64,000 nt of DNA from Notolepis coatsorum (GCA_963971535.1 OZ020593.1:35188576-35252575); one strand, 5' to 3'. Positions 50,601 through 60,739 are shown, counted from the stretch's first letter. Made by a program: numbers and translations. The notes: generated by a model from the letters alone, not told the origin.

Positions 50601-51067
50601 GTCCGGTTTCGATTTAGGCGGGGGCCTCTGTGGATGTTGCGACGGCGACAGTGAATGCCAGCGTTTCTGGCAGCAGTGGCAGCGGGGAGGCGGTAGTTGT
50701 TGTTGAGCGAGTGAAGATCAGCAGGAGTATATGAGAGGCGGCAGGGGGGTGGGGGGGGGCAGTGAAAAATGGGGGGAGGGGGGGTTGTGAGAATCCAAGG
50801 GGAAAGCGGTAGGAGAAGCAGGAGTCCAAGTTGGGTGTAGAATAGGAGCAGGAGTGGGTTAAAAGTTGGTAGTAGCTGGAGGGCGGAGAGTTGGAGTAGA
50901 ATGTTGAGCAGATCACTCCGGGGCTGCAGCTGGACAATGGGAGCACTCCAGAGTTGCAGCTGGATACTGGGAGAGAGAGTGTTGTTGTTTTGAAGCAGCG
51001 TGTAGTAGCCGGCTCCAGACCAAGCCCGCGTAGCGGGCCGACCTGACCGCGCCATACCAGCAGCCAA
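47639..51067 (-). CDS. L2-type ORF2: endonuclease plus reverse transcriptase, intact
   Basis: 1142 codons. Residues 1-200 are low complexity, rich in Leu, Pro and Thr, with no recognised domain. An APE-type endonuclease follows from about 205 (LALLNTRSLSNKS, LLLLTETWQQP with the catalytic Glu, LLLTGDLNIHVDQP, and a GHTLDLVCS..SDHYCIL end). RT then runs from about 640 (LDPSTLSNYRPISNLPFFSK, LLDLSAAFDTVCHSILLQRL, TQGVPQGSVLGPLLFICYIL, NFHCYADDTQIYI, LNSDKTELLIIG). The C-terminal block has SSRLDYCNSLLTGI, GDRAFSRTAPRLWNSLPQSI and KTHLFSLAF, ending NPPHP. The enzyme nicks DNA and primes cDNA synthesis at the nick, in the nucleus. Which upstream ATG is used is uncertain; I keep the longest frame. 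A 298-codon frame overlapping the 5' end is not supported as ORF1. Confidence 0.88.
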   Translation of the reverse strand: MAAGMARSGRPATRAWSGAGYYTLLQNNNTLSPSIQLQLWSAPIVQLQPRSDLLNILLQLSALQLLPTFNPLLLLFYTQLGLLLLLPLSPWILTTPPPPIFHCPPPPPCRLSYTPADLHSLNNNYRLPAATAARNAGIHCRRRNIHRGPRLNRNRTLHLPDGSYIPSSWTTSRPPATPTRRTANLDNLRSFLPAPPSISLALLNTRSLSNKSPLIYELLLDNNLDLLLLTETWQQPLDFYSLNQATPPNYSFIAKPRLSGRGGGLAVFHKLSLSITELHLNLPPMLSFEYLALSLPNSITALLLYRPPKPHPSFLTELSDLLTIASTLSTRLLLTGDLNIHVDQPNSNLTPDFLSLLDCFSLTQHINFPTHNKGHTLDLVCSASLPISNPHPIPFPLSDHYCILFSAPLPPPHHSIKRTISFRNIKSIDPLTLSQSISSAFPPDSAPSNPDDYALLLNSTLSDSLDSLAPLKTITVSFTTSSPWYTPELRSMKQTGRQLERLYKKTRLTIHADLHKQHVSSYRDALQAAKSAHYSTIINSSNRNPRTLFSTVKKLLQPPDNNSLSSPDLCNSFLLFFNNKVSLINSSLTARIANSPTLAPPTNIFPPPDSIPPTPFTAFAPVDSSFIMDLMTTSKTTTCSLDPLPTTLTKACLPALIPHLTPLFNQSLSLGHVPSPYKLAAVTPVLKKPTLDPSTLSNYRPISNLPFFSKTLERIAASQLHSHLQSNTLYEPLQSGFRPAHSTETALVKVINDLLISADSGALNILILLDLSAAFDTVCHSILLQRLHQLGVEGTALDWFSSYLTDRHQFISLSGHTSPPSPVTQGVPQGSVLGPLLFICYILPLGHIIRKYHLNFHCYADDTQIYISTQSPHSPPLSHIESCITELQTWMTHNFLKLNSDKTELLIIGTKTTLTRSGPITLTINDSTITPSPLVRNLGVLLDPTLSFDPHVRSIVKTSYFHLRNIAKIRHCLSPPAAESLIHAFISSRLDYCNSLLTGITSRSLHKLQMVQNSAARLLTNTRSREHITPVLHSLHWLPIKHRINFKTLLLTFKALHSLAPPYLTDLLLPYRPTRSLRSSSTASLTVPTSKLKNFGDRAFSRTAPRLWNSLPQSIRDSPTLSTFKARLKTHLFSLAFNPPHP

Positions 51068-51611
51068 GACCGAGAGGAGAGTGAGGGCAGTAGTATAGTA
51101 TCGCCGACACTCACCCGAGGAGATGGGGAACCCGCAAACCAGCGCGAGGGAGTGGTGTCGCCCTCGCGGGAAGGGAGTAGTAGGATAGCACGGCCAGGCA
51201 GGCAGTGCCAGCAGCGGGTGGCTGGTTTAGCCGACAGCAGACAGCCAGGAGCAGACGCACAGGACCGGTCCGGAGGACAGGTAAGGTTTTGTCTGGGAGA
51301 AAAATGTGTAGATCCGGGAGTTTGTTTTCCAGTGGCAAGGTTTGTAGTCCAGTTTGAGATCCAGTGATGGTGGGAACGGTGAGAGTACAGTCGGCAGGTC
51401 CAGAGAGCAGGGGGGGAAGAGAGGACGTGAAATGTTTGTAGAGAGTCAGGACGGGCGCAGGAGAGGACGGGAGAGACAAGCAGCGTCGACGGTAGAAAAC
51501 AAAATAACAAATAGAGTACAAGGAATGGACGTGGGGGAAACGGGTAACAGGGCTGGGATACAGTTTAAACAGGTAAATAGAGATACGGACAGAAGCGGCA
51601 GTCACAGGTTA

Positions 51612-51757
51612 ACGCCAGCAATGCTCTGGATCCGAGAAAAAACAAGAAAAACAGCTGAGTGACGCGGGACAGAAAATTGCGACTGCTCAATGCTCTGGAT
51701 CCGAGAAAAAACAAGAAAAACAGATGAGTGACGCGGGACAGAAAATTGCGACCGCCC
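51612..51757 (-). promoter_or_regulatory. Tandem 72-bp units at the L2 5' end
   Basis: CAATGCTCTGGATCCGAG, AAAAAACAAGAAAAAC, GTGACGCGGGACAG and AAAATTGCGAC occur twice in order (51618-51689 and 51690-51757). Repeated monomers at a LINE 5' end commonly act as promoters; that role is inferred here. Confidence 0.6.
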
Positions 51758-52480
51758 ATTAACCCCATGTAAACGTAGTTGTAGTTTGTAGAACTAAACC
51801 TATATTTTATAGTATCACTTTGGGTCTAATAACGCCCTCGAGTCTCATTGAGCTACTTCTGGTCAACGTGCAAAAAACTGATTCTTTTTTCATCCGTACA
51901 TTTCCGTTTGATACCGTTTTGAATATGAACATAGTCTGGCCGCTTCTGAGCAATTCCAGGGAAAAGACACGAAAACAAAGTTTTTGTGTAATTCAATAAA
52001 CACGTTGTCATTTTTCGCCTGATTATTGGATCTTCCTGAAATCAACGCTAGATTATCACTATTATCCTTTGTGGTGCACGCATGCAATGTGGTTTAGACC
52101 GGCGCGCCCCCCTCCCCCTCCTGCATCCCAACGGCAGAACAGCCAGACACATAAACACACATATATATCAACGCAAGCTTTCATATATAGTGTCCTTACC
52201 TGGTCTCTGAAGTAATGAAAAAAAAAGAATCCAATAATCTCATCGCCATTCCAGTTATCCACAGCGATCGTCCCTCCGACGTTATTGGGCATTGCTCTTC
52301 AACGGGCGGGCGGGGTCAGTTGTCCAAGCCATCCCTATAAGCGTGTGTTTTGCCGGAGTGTTTAGGACCCGCCCCCACGCCGCAGCTCGGTATAGAAAAT
52401 AAATGGGATATAAGTGGGACCCAGTGGACGAAGAATTAAATAATATTAGCAGGGACACGTTTCTAAATGAGTTTTTTAGA
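51758..52480. mobile_element. piggyBac-like element, interior
   Basis: Blocks such as AAATCAACGCTAGATTATC and TTCAATAAACACGTTG resemble 53800-53840. The minus strand has NWNGDEIIGFF-type coding before a GGTAAG donor-like site (about 52195-52200), parallel to the other members. The ends are not clear. Confidence 0.5.
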
Positions 52481-52770
52481 CTGGATTTTAAAAATGAAAG
52501 GAAGTGAATGGTTATCGCAGAAGCCCAGAGGCTTCACGGTAGCGTCATGCCTGGGACATGTCCCAGTCTGCACATAACTGGCCCGCCGCACATAATGACA
52601 CACAATTTTCCTACGTACTTGTGTGTTTGCTCAAATTCGCTCAAAATAAAGCATAACATATAATCACAGTCCAAGCACACCTTCTAGCTTGTTGTAGTAT
52701 CATACAGTATAGTCTGGTAAGAAATGCAAACAAGAAAACAAACCCCATAGCTAAATGTGTACTTAACCTC
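52481..52770. other. No recognised feature
   Basis: AT-rich noncoding sequence with no obvious element ends. Confidence 0.4.
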
Positions 52771-52774
52771 TTTA

Positions 52775-54543
52775 CACATTCGGGGCCATTCGATTTCCCC
52801 ATCTAGCTATAGCATGGCCAGGTTTTCATGACATTTTATATTATAGCTATGGATACAATACCATGGTCATTTGACAGTAACTATCTTCCGTTCAAGATGC
52901 AAAAAATTCTCGTGGTGAATATGAGTATAATTTCGGAATGATCCGGGCTAATTCCTGGGAGGCTAGCTATAGGGCGCAACGTGAATTCTACTAAACCCAT
53001 TGGCGTTTCGTCCCTGGACACGCTATTATTTTCAAATCAAATGCATATGATAGGTATTATGTTTCATCATGAATGCATGAAAGGGGGGGGGGCGGGTCGT
53101 TTCTGATTAATTGATTGCCAATAACGGCATTCGTTATTACCACAACACACGCCGATCAGGGGGATGGGTGTGAAAACCATGCACAATCAAGCTGAAATTT
53201 ACGTCAGATTGTCCTTACCTGTGGTCGGTGGTATTCCAAAAATAATATTCCAATTATTTGATCCCCATCTGGTCCATGACATAACCCACCACAACATATG
53301 GATCGGGGGTCCCGAAAATGATTCAATGTGATCGAGTGAAGCCCTAGGTTTCCCCTTACTAGAAAAGTCCGTCCGGTGACATTTGAGTGTTACACCCGGT
53401 CTGGAACAGGGTTTACTGCACTCTCGATACTGCCTACTAGCAGGATCTGGCCGGTACTGCACCTTCTAGCAGGATCTGGCCGGTACTGCACCTTCGGAGT
53501 CCCAGTATACCTTTTAACACTTTCAGTGCCCAGCAGGGGGCGCACTTTTAGTGCTTGAATGCCCACCATCCACTGCAATGTTAGCATTAATATCGCCTAA
53601 TCTATGTTTTAAACTGTGTCTAATCTGCCCGTCGCATTATCAATGACCCATTTCCAGTCAACATTGTCGAAGCGGATTGTTTTTTTATCGGTTCATTTCC
53701 GTTTTATAGCATTTTGAAAAGCCCTTGTTTTCACGGAAAAAATAAGAGATTCCATGATAATCGCCCTTTACTGGAATATTCTAGAACGTTGTAATTTTTC
53801 TGCCTATTTATGAATCGTTTTCAAATAAACGCTAGATTATCGATAGTATATGTGTACGTGTGCACGCTGGTGCCGCGTGCTGAAAATCGATTCTCTCAGT
53901 TCCTGATCGCTCTTACAGTGAAACAGCCATATCACATTATAGGGGAAAAGCTTATATCTCCGTGAAAAAAGGTCTGATTATCCTAAGACTGGTAAAATAG
54001 ATTCCTTACCTGAGATCAGATGGTATCCAAATGGATTATTCCAATTCCTGATCGCCATTCCGAAAATCGATCCTTTTATTGATCCAATGCTAAGTACTGT
54101 AAAACACAGTAACCACGCTGTCCTGAGGGTCCAGCATGAAGTTGATCGGCTCCGGTTACATGCGTGAGAAGTAAAATGTGGAGTCAGAGTTTATTTTTTT
54201 CTCATGCATTTTCATTGAGTCCAATCCAAAAGGGTGAATTACCATCTGGGAGACGATAGGGGGGCGCTTTTTTCACATCTGAGCGCCTGGGGTGGCTGAT
54301 TTACCAACGGTAGACTCGGTTGATGAAATATGAATTCAGATCGCTAATAAAAAAAAACGAGAAAAAAACGAATATTCTCGTTATGGGCGTTCAACCCGCG
54401 GGGGGTAAACCTGAGAAATCTCGGTTTGGGCATTCAAAGTGTTAATGGCAACATACGTCCTGACATTGAATAGGATATTAAAATTGAAAAAAAAAAGGAA
54501 AACGATCCAAAAACGTATATATACGTGAATGGCCCCGAAAGTG
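52775..54543. mobile_element. piggyBac-like element (CACATTCGGGGCC ends) with a nested relative
   Basis: CACATTCGGGGCCATTC at the left and the complement of CACTTTCGGGGCCATTC at the right. The right flank is TTAA (54544-54547); the left is TTTA (52771-52774), one change. A second family member (53518-54441) sits inside. The minus strand has a short frame MSWTRWGSNNWNIIFGIP ending at GGTAAG near 53215. It matches 37244-38019. Confidence 0.8.
53518..54441. mobile_element. piggyBac-like element nested in 52775-54543
   Basis: CACTTTCAGTGCCC and the complement of CACTTTGAATGCCC, with TTAA at both sides (53514-53517 and 54442-54445). The minus strand encodes MAIRNWNNPFGYHLIS before GGTAAG (about 54010). 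It is the complete relative of 7922-8817. Confidence 0.85.
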
Positions 54544-54547
54544 TTAA

Positions 54548-54760
54548 GTATCGGGCAAAATACTTTATAAAAATTTCTGCGCATTGCACCGGAAAACGGA
54601 CGATTTAGACGCAAGGACATGACACCGTCATGAAATCATTGTAGTCCTAAGAAAGAGGAGACCCAGGCCTTTCGATGGACTACCCAAACTACACTACCCA
54701 GCTCACATCAGCCACAGTCAAAGCTGCAGCTGCTTGACGTGAAAAGAAAATATTCACATG
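54548..54760. repeat. Old dispersed repeat
   Basis: The complement of 54600-54725 resembles 4975-5100 (GTGTGAGCTGGGTAGGGTAG and CCTGGGTCTCCTCTTTC phrases). The family is not identified. Confidence 0.45.
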
Positions 54761-55197
54761 ACAATAGATGACTTGTAGATGAGGTAATACTGCTGAAACT
54801 TACAATAGATGACTTGTAGATGAGGTAAGACTGCTGAAACTGGGGAGCTCCAGTAGCTCACCGCGTATCTCGGCGCTATTTCGGCGTCGGGGACAACCGT
54901 GCGCGTCACGGATCTGGGGTACACGAGTTCGACTCCCGGACTCGCCGTATTTTGTCAGAGTGTCTTCCCCTGATCTATATCCCATTCAACCTGTTTCTGT
55001 CGGTCATGCTTGACCAGAAAAAGCGATAAACGCTAAAAAAATGAAGTTAAAAAAAAAAGACTGCTGAAACTTACAATAGATGACTTGTAGATGAGGTAAG
55101 ACTGCTGAAACTTACAATATATGACTTGTAGATGAGGTAAGACTGCTGAAACTTACAATAGATGACTTGTAGATGAGGTAAGACTGCTGAAACTTGA
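54761..55197. repeat. 41-bp tandem repeat interrupted by a SINE
   Basis: Units contain ACAATAGATGACTTGTAGAT, GAGGTAAGACTGCTGAAACT. There are about two units before (54761-54841) and three and a half after (55057-55197) the SINE. Confidence 0.9.
54842..55056 (+). mobile_element. tRNA-derived SINE inside the 41-bp array
   Basis: The head has GGGGAGCTCCAGTAGCTCAC and a B-box-like GAGTTCGACTCCCGG; it ends AAATGAAGTTAAAAAAAAA. AAGACTGCTGAAACT is at both edges (54827-54841 and 55057-55071), a 15-base duplication, although the array itself could provide it. Confidence 0.7.
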
Positions 55198-56600
55198 CAA
55201 GTTCGACTAAAGTGAAATATCCCTATAGGACAGGCATTTGGTGTATAAAGGAGGTGTGTGAAGACTTGTGTAGAGGAGAGGAGGCTCGGCCGGGAGGCCC
55301 TGTGGTGCATGGAAGCAAATCAAATAAAATCCCTGACAGTATATGCTGCCATCACCATGTGTTCTCAAACTGTGGGTAGGTGTGGACCCCGTTGTGTCCC
55401 CTGTGTTCAGAGGCGGCAACTTTGATGCATATTATGGGTTGCCCACAATCCACCACGACGCTATGTGGAGAGCTGGGGATTCACAAATGTTTTTTTTTTG
55501 GTCTCTTATTTACCACCATTCACAACCACATGCCATGCCATTCGTTTTTGCGATGGAACGCTGCCTCGCTCGCTCTGTCAAAAGTAAACTTGTGGCAGCA
55601 CTTTGCCCTCGTCTGTCAGCTTCTGGCTGTATTTTTGCCGATCAACCAACACATTGTTAGAAAGCTATTGTGGCAACCCCAAGCCACCATTGGGCTTGGT
55701 AATTAAAGGGCGTTATGTGCCGGCACAATGGCTATGATCTGCCCATATTTGGACTTCCGCTTCCAAGCACACCTGCAGCTAGTAGGCCATCAAGACCAGC
55801 TAGCCAAACGCAATGGGATGCACTTTTTGAGGGAAGTGAGGGAATAGGGGGCAAGGGACACATGCACACTCTCACATCAGGAGAGAGGAGACACACAGCT
55901 AAGCGGAGAAGCCGCCCGGCAGACAGTAAGGTTAAAGGTGAGTAAGTGAGATAAATGACAGGAGGGTATTTGTGTTTGGTTTCAAAATAAAGCAAACTAT
56001 TATTTTTAGAACCGCAACAGGTTTGTCTGTTGTTTTATTCTGCAACCCCTACACTTGGAATTGCCACACTCAACCAATGTAGGAGCGGCTGAGGGGATTG
56101 GAGCTCACATCAAAGGGGCTCTGGGTCTGTCAAAGTTGGCAATGTTGTTTGGGGGCCATTATGGGCCATGTTCTACATGCTTACTTTGTAGCTCCACAGC
56201 ACAACTGTTTATAGGCCTTTCAGACTCTCCTTTGGCAAAGCTATTCTTCAATGAGCGCTTATCCCGTGTGTTTGTTTGTTGATTAGATAAGGGAGAATGA
56301 ACACTTGAAATGGGGAGGCTACTGAGTGTAGGAGGTTCATTGCTGGGATATAAAAGCTACAGTACAGAACATCATAAAATGACGTACCCGCTGGTTTGTT
56401 GTAGAAAATATGTATTTGGAGGGTGTTGAATGCACAAGAAAATAATATGAATACCTCAAATACAGTATCATCATCCATCAATAACATTAAGTATAGGCTA
56501 CATTAGTACAGAACATAAAGTCAGAACCCCAGGGCTGACATGAAGATAAGGGGATGCTCTGATGTTAAACAAGGTAAGTTCAAGTTTATTTGTCTTACAC
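55198..56600. other. Unassigned, single-copy-looking stretch
   Basis: A frame at 55380-55706 (+) encodes HNHMPCHSFLRWNAASLALS and a hydrophobic VNLWQHFALVCQLLAVFLPI segment; I do not recognise it. GAGGTAA and GGTGAGTAAG could be splice donors but no exon series emerges. TATA-like GTATAAAGG is at 55240. No match to other repeats here. Confidence 0.35.
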
Positions 56601-56611
56601 AGCACCCGCTC

Positions 56612-57592
56612 TCACCTAGACTGCCAGAAGGGGGGCTATGTGAGACTGTTGTTTATTGACTAGCTCAGCGTTCAACACCATAGTCCCCACCAGACTGGTG
56701 GACAAGCTGATCGAGCTGGGTCTGAGCTCCGCTCTGAGCGCCTGGATACTGGACTTTCTGAGTGAGAGGCCCCAGACGGTCAGGGTGGGGGGGTCAGACC
56801 TCCAACACCATCACCCTGAGTATCGGGTCCCCCCAGGGCTGTGTCCTGAGCCCCCTGCTGTATTCACTATACACACATGATTGTGTGGCCAAGTTCAGCT
56901 CCAACTCCATAGTGAAGTTTGCGGACGACACAGTGGTGGTGGGGCTGATCTCTGACTACGACGAGAAGGCCTACCGGGAGGAGGTTGATGTACTGGAACG
57001 CTGGTGTCAGGACAACAGCCTGCTCCTGAACATTGGTAAAACCAAGGAGCTGATTGTGGATTTTAGGAGAACACAGCAGGGGACACACACACCACTGAGG
57101 ATAAACGGGGCTACCGTGGACAGGGTGAGCAGCTTCAAGTACCTGGGGGTCCACATCTCAGAAGACCTGACATGGACAACACACATAGACTCAGTCGTAA
57201 AGAAGGCAAAACAGCGCCTCTATCACCTGAGACAGTTAAGGAAGTTCAGAGTATCGGGGAAGATACTCCAGTCCTTCTACTCCGGAGCTGTAGAGAGCAT
57301 CTTGACCGGAAACATCACTGCCTGGTATGGAAACAGCAAGGTACAGGACAAGAAGGCCCTACAGAGAGTGGTGCGCTCAGCTGAGCGTACTACGGGTATT
57401 GCACTACCACCCCTGCAGGTCTTATATAACAAGAGGTGCAAATCCTGCAGAATAATGAAAGACCCTCACCACCCCAACAACAGCCTGTTCAAGCTGCTGA
57501 GGTCAGGCAAACGCCTGCGAACACCAGCAACTAGGACAGAGAGACTTCTCAGAGACAGCTCAGCTTCTTCCCCCAGGCCATCAGAGTCTTGA
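56612..57592 (+). pseudogene. Rex1/CR1-like LINE polymerase, frameshifted
   Basis: It starts near the CGGCATTC-equivalent region, with LLFID then a 2-base loss creating TAG near 56662, [20 protein letters not shown], a shift near 56795 in a G run, [34 protein letters not shown] and LNIGKTKELIVDFRR, down to TAQ-like VQDKKALQRVVRSAERTT. It ends at about 57592 with a further shift. It corresponds to 35150-36120 and to 32885-33250 (-). The 3' UTR is CA-rich and truncated at about 57800 by hAT sequence. Confidence 0.82.
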
Positions 57593-57807
57593 ACACTGAA
57601 CTCTCCACACACAAGCACACATGAGCACACACACAACACACACACTGTATACGCTCACACACTAACAGTCACTTTAGCATGAACACACACACACAGTCCC
57701 CGGTCACAGTCACACGCTCACACTCAACGGTCACTTTACACATTGGAAAGGTCACTTTAAAAAATTAAAAATATAAATAGAAAAGAACGGGAGTGGTTCT
57801 TGTATAG

Positions 57808-58215
57808 CAGGGGTCAGCAACCTTTTTGACATGAAGTTTGAAATATAGTTGTAACTAGTGTGCCATATCAACAATATTCCATGCATCGTAAATCTTTTTT
57901 CTCATAATCAGGTCTTTTTAATGAACATTTTTACTTTATTACATCATTATTGTTATTGTTATTATTAACAATATTATTATGATGGTTGTATCAACCCTAA
58001 ATCTGAGTTGGGGGGGGGGGGGGAATGCAATGCAGACAAACAGCTGCATACATTGCGACCATTTCACTCACATTTGCCCATTCATTTTTGGACACATCCA
58101 AAATGCCACGTGGGCTGCCTCCGCCATCGGTGTGTGTACTGTACGTGTGCTGTGTCGTAGCTCCACCTACAGGCCTAATGGAGAACACCACAATGTGTGA
58201 ATGAATGGGTGAATG
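57808..58215. mobile_element. hAT fragment related to 3468-4145
   Basis: CAGGGGTCAGCAACCTTTTT followed by GACATGAAG and CAATATTCCATGCATCGTAA. It matches 3468-3600 and then diverges. A 16-base G run occurs at 58009-58023. No coding is seen. Confidence 0.65.
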
Positions 58216-58690
58216 TGAGGTATAACGTGTAAAGAGGTTTCGATTGATCGCAAGACTACACTGTAAATAAAAACAATAAGTTACCAGAACTTAAAAAGAT
58301 TGAGTTCAGTTACTGTGCATTAAGGTTTTCAGTTTTCAATTATTGTCATTGTTTTAAGAACACAAGTTGACTTGGTAATACTCACATTTTGAGTAAAAAA
58401 AAAAGGCTTTTAACATGTGCAATGTTAAAATGAAATAGAAAAATAAATAGTACAATTTGTTGATTAATCCCACTGGTCACAGTGGTGACCGTAATAATGT
58501 TTTTGTTATAAGGCTCTGAAAATTTTACTGAATGATGTATCAATGTATTTCCAGCTAAATTGAAATAATAAAGGGTCTCAATTAAATATGTGTAGTGTCA
58601 CATAACCAGAGCTGTTTACATCCTGGCTGTACAATGAGAAGAAGATGGCTGCATCAAAGCTCCCACAAAAACAGTTAGTAAAAGCACTAT
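58216..58690. other. Unassigned AT-rich stretch
   Basis: It begins with ACTACACTGTAAATAAAAAC and later has AAGTTGACTTGG, phrases seen in a common fish DNA repeat. No matching end is found. Confidence 0.3.
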
Positions 58691-58695
58691 ATAAG

Positions 58696-58795
58696 CTCAG
58701 AACACAGCTCAGAATACAGGACACAGCTCAGAACACAGCTCAGGACACAGCTCAGAACACAGGACACAGCTCAGAACACAGCTCAGAACACAGCT
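58696..58795. repeat. Short tandem repeat, CAGCTCAGAACA units
   Basis: About eight units of 12 bp (CTCAGAACACAG and CTCAGGACACAG) in mixed order, ending at CAGCTTCATC. Confidence 0.9.
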
Positions 58796-58799
58796 TCAT

Positions 58800-60200
58800 C
58801 TAACGAGGCATCGCAAGGTTTAACTGAGGCTAACGTTAACATGATGGCACACACACAGTGCACACACAAAGCACACCCTCCTCCTCCAATCCCTCCACCG
58901 GAGCAAGGCCAGCTATAGAGAAAGAGAGAGAGACATGACGTACTGTACTGTAGCTCACGTTACCAAGCAATTGTGTGCAAGGTTCAGCACCACATACACA
59001 GTGGACAGCTCCCCTAGCCCTACACATACCATGAACATGCCACATACAGGGCACGAAATAAACTTTTTGACTCACCGGCCAGTGGCGGGTAGATGGGAAA
59101 AATCTACCCCCCAAGCATATTTCTTACCAGCCAAAAAAAACGCATTTTTGTGTCACTGTCATGTACCAAGGTCTAATGACCACATAGACTAGAAACTGAA
59201 GCAGGCTGCACATGAACAAAAACAACCCCCTCAGTAGATGCTTTTAAAGCACGGTCCCGGCAGATAGGAAAACAACACAAACGCGCGTTCAAAAGGTAAA
59301 TTATATTTATTAGCTGTGGCAGGAATTCAAACCTCCACCTGTAATATGAATATATAACAAAGGGAAAAAAACAACCCACAAACAATTAACAAACAGGGAG
59401 AAGGGTAAGGGGAGAACACACAAGATAATTATAATTAAGTTGAGCACCAAAGCACTAACAGTGTCGCAGGACACCAGCCAACTAGGTTGGCACTGGGAAC
59501 CACCCAGCCATCAAACAATACAGATATATATACTTCCACTTAAGAAGTGGCAAGTGGCTCTGAGGCCCACAACAATAGTATATATTCTTACTTAGGTGTG
59601 GCTAAAATAGGCAGAAGGCCCAATACATATATATATATACTCACCTGGTAGCTGCACCAACACAAATACAATGCCTACCAGGTAAATGGTGTGAACAACA
59701 TGAACACACAGTGAATCAGTCCGACACAATAGTGGACAGTGTTATAATAACTATTCCACACAAACAACAGTGGACAGTGTTATAATAACTATTCCACACA
59801 AACAGTGGTAAACAATGGCAACCTCCAACTCTATGGTCACTGGCAAATGACTCCATGAGGCGCCCGGACGTGTGTGCTGTCAGGTATTTGTCCACCCGTC
59901 CCTCTCGAGGTGATTGCCATCAGCTGTCATTCATTAGGCAATCAGCACTCTTCAGTGTAGGGACGGGCGGCACCTGACAAGAGAAAAAGAGACAGCACAC
60001 ACACACACACATCACATCCAAAACATAACATATTTACATATACTAACCTGATGTTCAGATGGTGTCATAAATATAGTAATAATGGTAAACTGTCAACTGA
60101 TTAACAGACTGTTAACAGATTAATAGTCAACGCGGTTTCATTGCTGGGTTAAGTACTTCTATTCTATTCACATAATACGCTTACTTCATATATCTACTCC
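58800..60200. other. Unassigned stretch with a duplicated block
   Basis: GGACAGTGTTATAATAACTA plus TTCCACACAAACA occurs twice (about 59730-59805). Microsatellites: (TA)n at 59628-59640 and (CA)n at 59996-60012. GCACGAAATAAACTTTTTGA at 59057 resembles a dispersed DNA element end. No gene recognised. Confidence 0.35.
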
Positions 60201-60311
60201 ATTCACATATATGCCTACCACTTGTATCTATTGCTATGTCCGCCTACTACAATCTCATGAGCTGTCTAACGCCTGTCCCGTCTCCCTGTCTTCCTATGAC
60301 TTGCTGTCCTG

Positions 60312-60575
60312 GAGTGTTGACCGGAGTGTTGGACGTCCCGTGACGAAGGCCGGGAGATTGCGACCCCCTCTGCGTGCCCCCCTGTCTCCGGAGGTCTCGT
60401 AGTGGTGACCGGAGTGCCGGATGTCCCGCGATGATGTCGGGGAGTTCGCGACCCTCTCTGCGCCACCCCCCTTCCCCCTGTCTCCGGCTGTCCCTGAGCA
60501 ACGACCGGAGTGTTGAATGTCCCGTGACTAAGACGGGGAGGACGTGACCCTCTTGCGCCGCCCCTGTGCCTCAAA
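60312..60575. repeat. Tandem repeat of about 92 bp
   Basis: Three diverged units with GACCGGAGTGTTGGACGTCC, GGGAGATTGCGACCC and CCCCTGTCTCCGG. Open frames across this on both strands are by-products of the repeat. Confidence 0.8.
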
Positions 60576-60739
60576 TAGATCCGCTATCAACTCTATCTTT
60601 AATCTTTCAAAATGTTCAGTTGCTATCGCTATTAGCTCTATCTTTAATTTTTCAAAATGTACAGTTGCTATTGCATGCACTCATCTGTGTTTCACCACAC
60701 ACATGAGTGCATGCTTACCAACTGTCCGTCTGCAACACT

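Larger units (their letters stand above)
47397..51757 (-). mobile_element. Full-length L2-type LINE
   Basis: About 4.36 kb. It has a 5' region with two tandem 72-bp units, one long EN-RT frame, a 3' UTR of about 240 bases and a tail reading AGCGCTATATAAATTAAATG then (ATT)n. I see no stop or frameshift in the main frame. This is a candidate active source element for L2 and for SINEs that share its tail. Confidence 0.82.

Noticed and set aside
50614..51510. 298-codon minus-strand frame overlapping the start of the L2 ORF2, as possible ORF1
   Set aside because: It overlaps the ORF2 frame heavily, has no coiled coil, zinc knuckle or RRM-like motif, and looks like a by-product of C/T-rich sequence.
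55343..55706. Cellular gene exon
   Set aside because: Two overlapping frames of similar length disagree, and neither has a recognisable domain; kept only as an unassigned stretch.
60211..60575. Frames on both strands over the 92-bp tandem repeat
   Set aside because: Periodic translation of a tandem repeat; no conserved domain.
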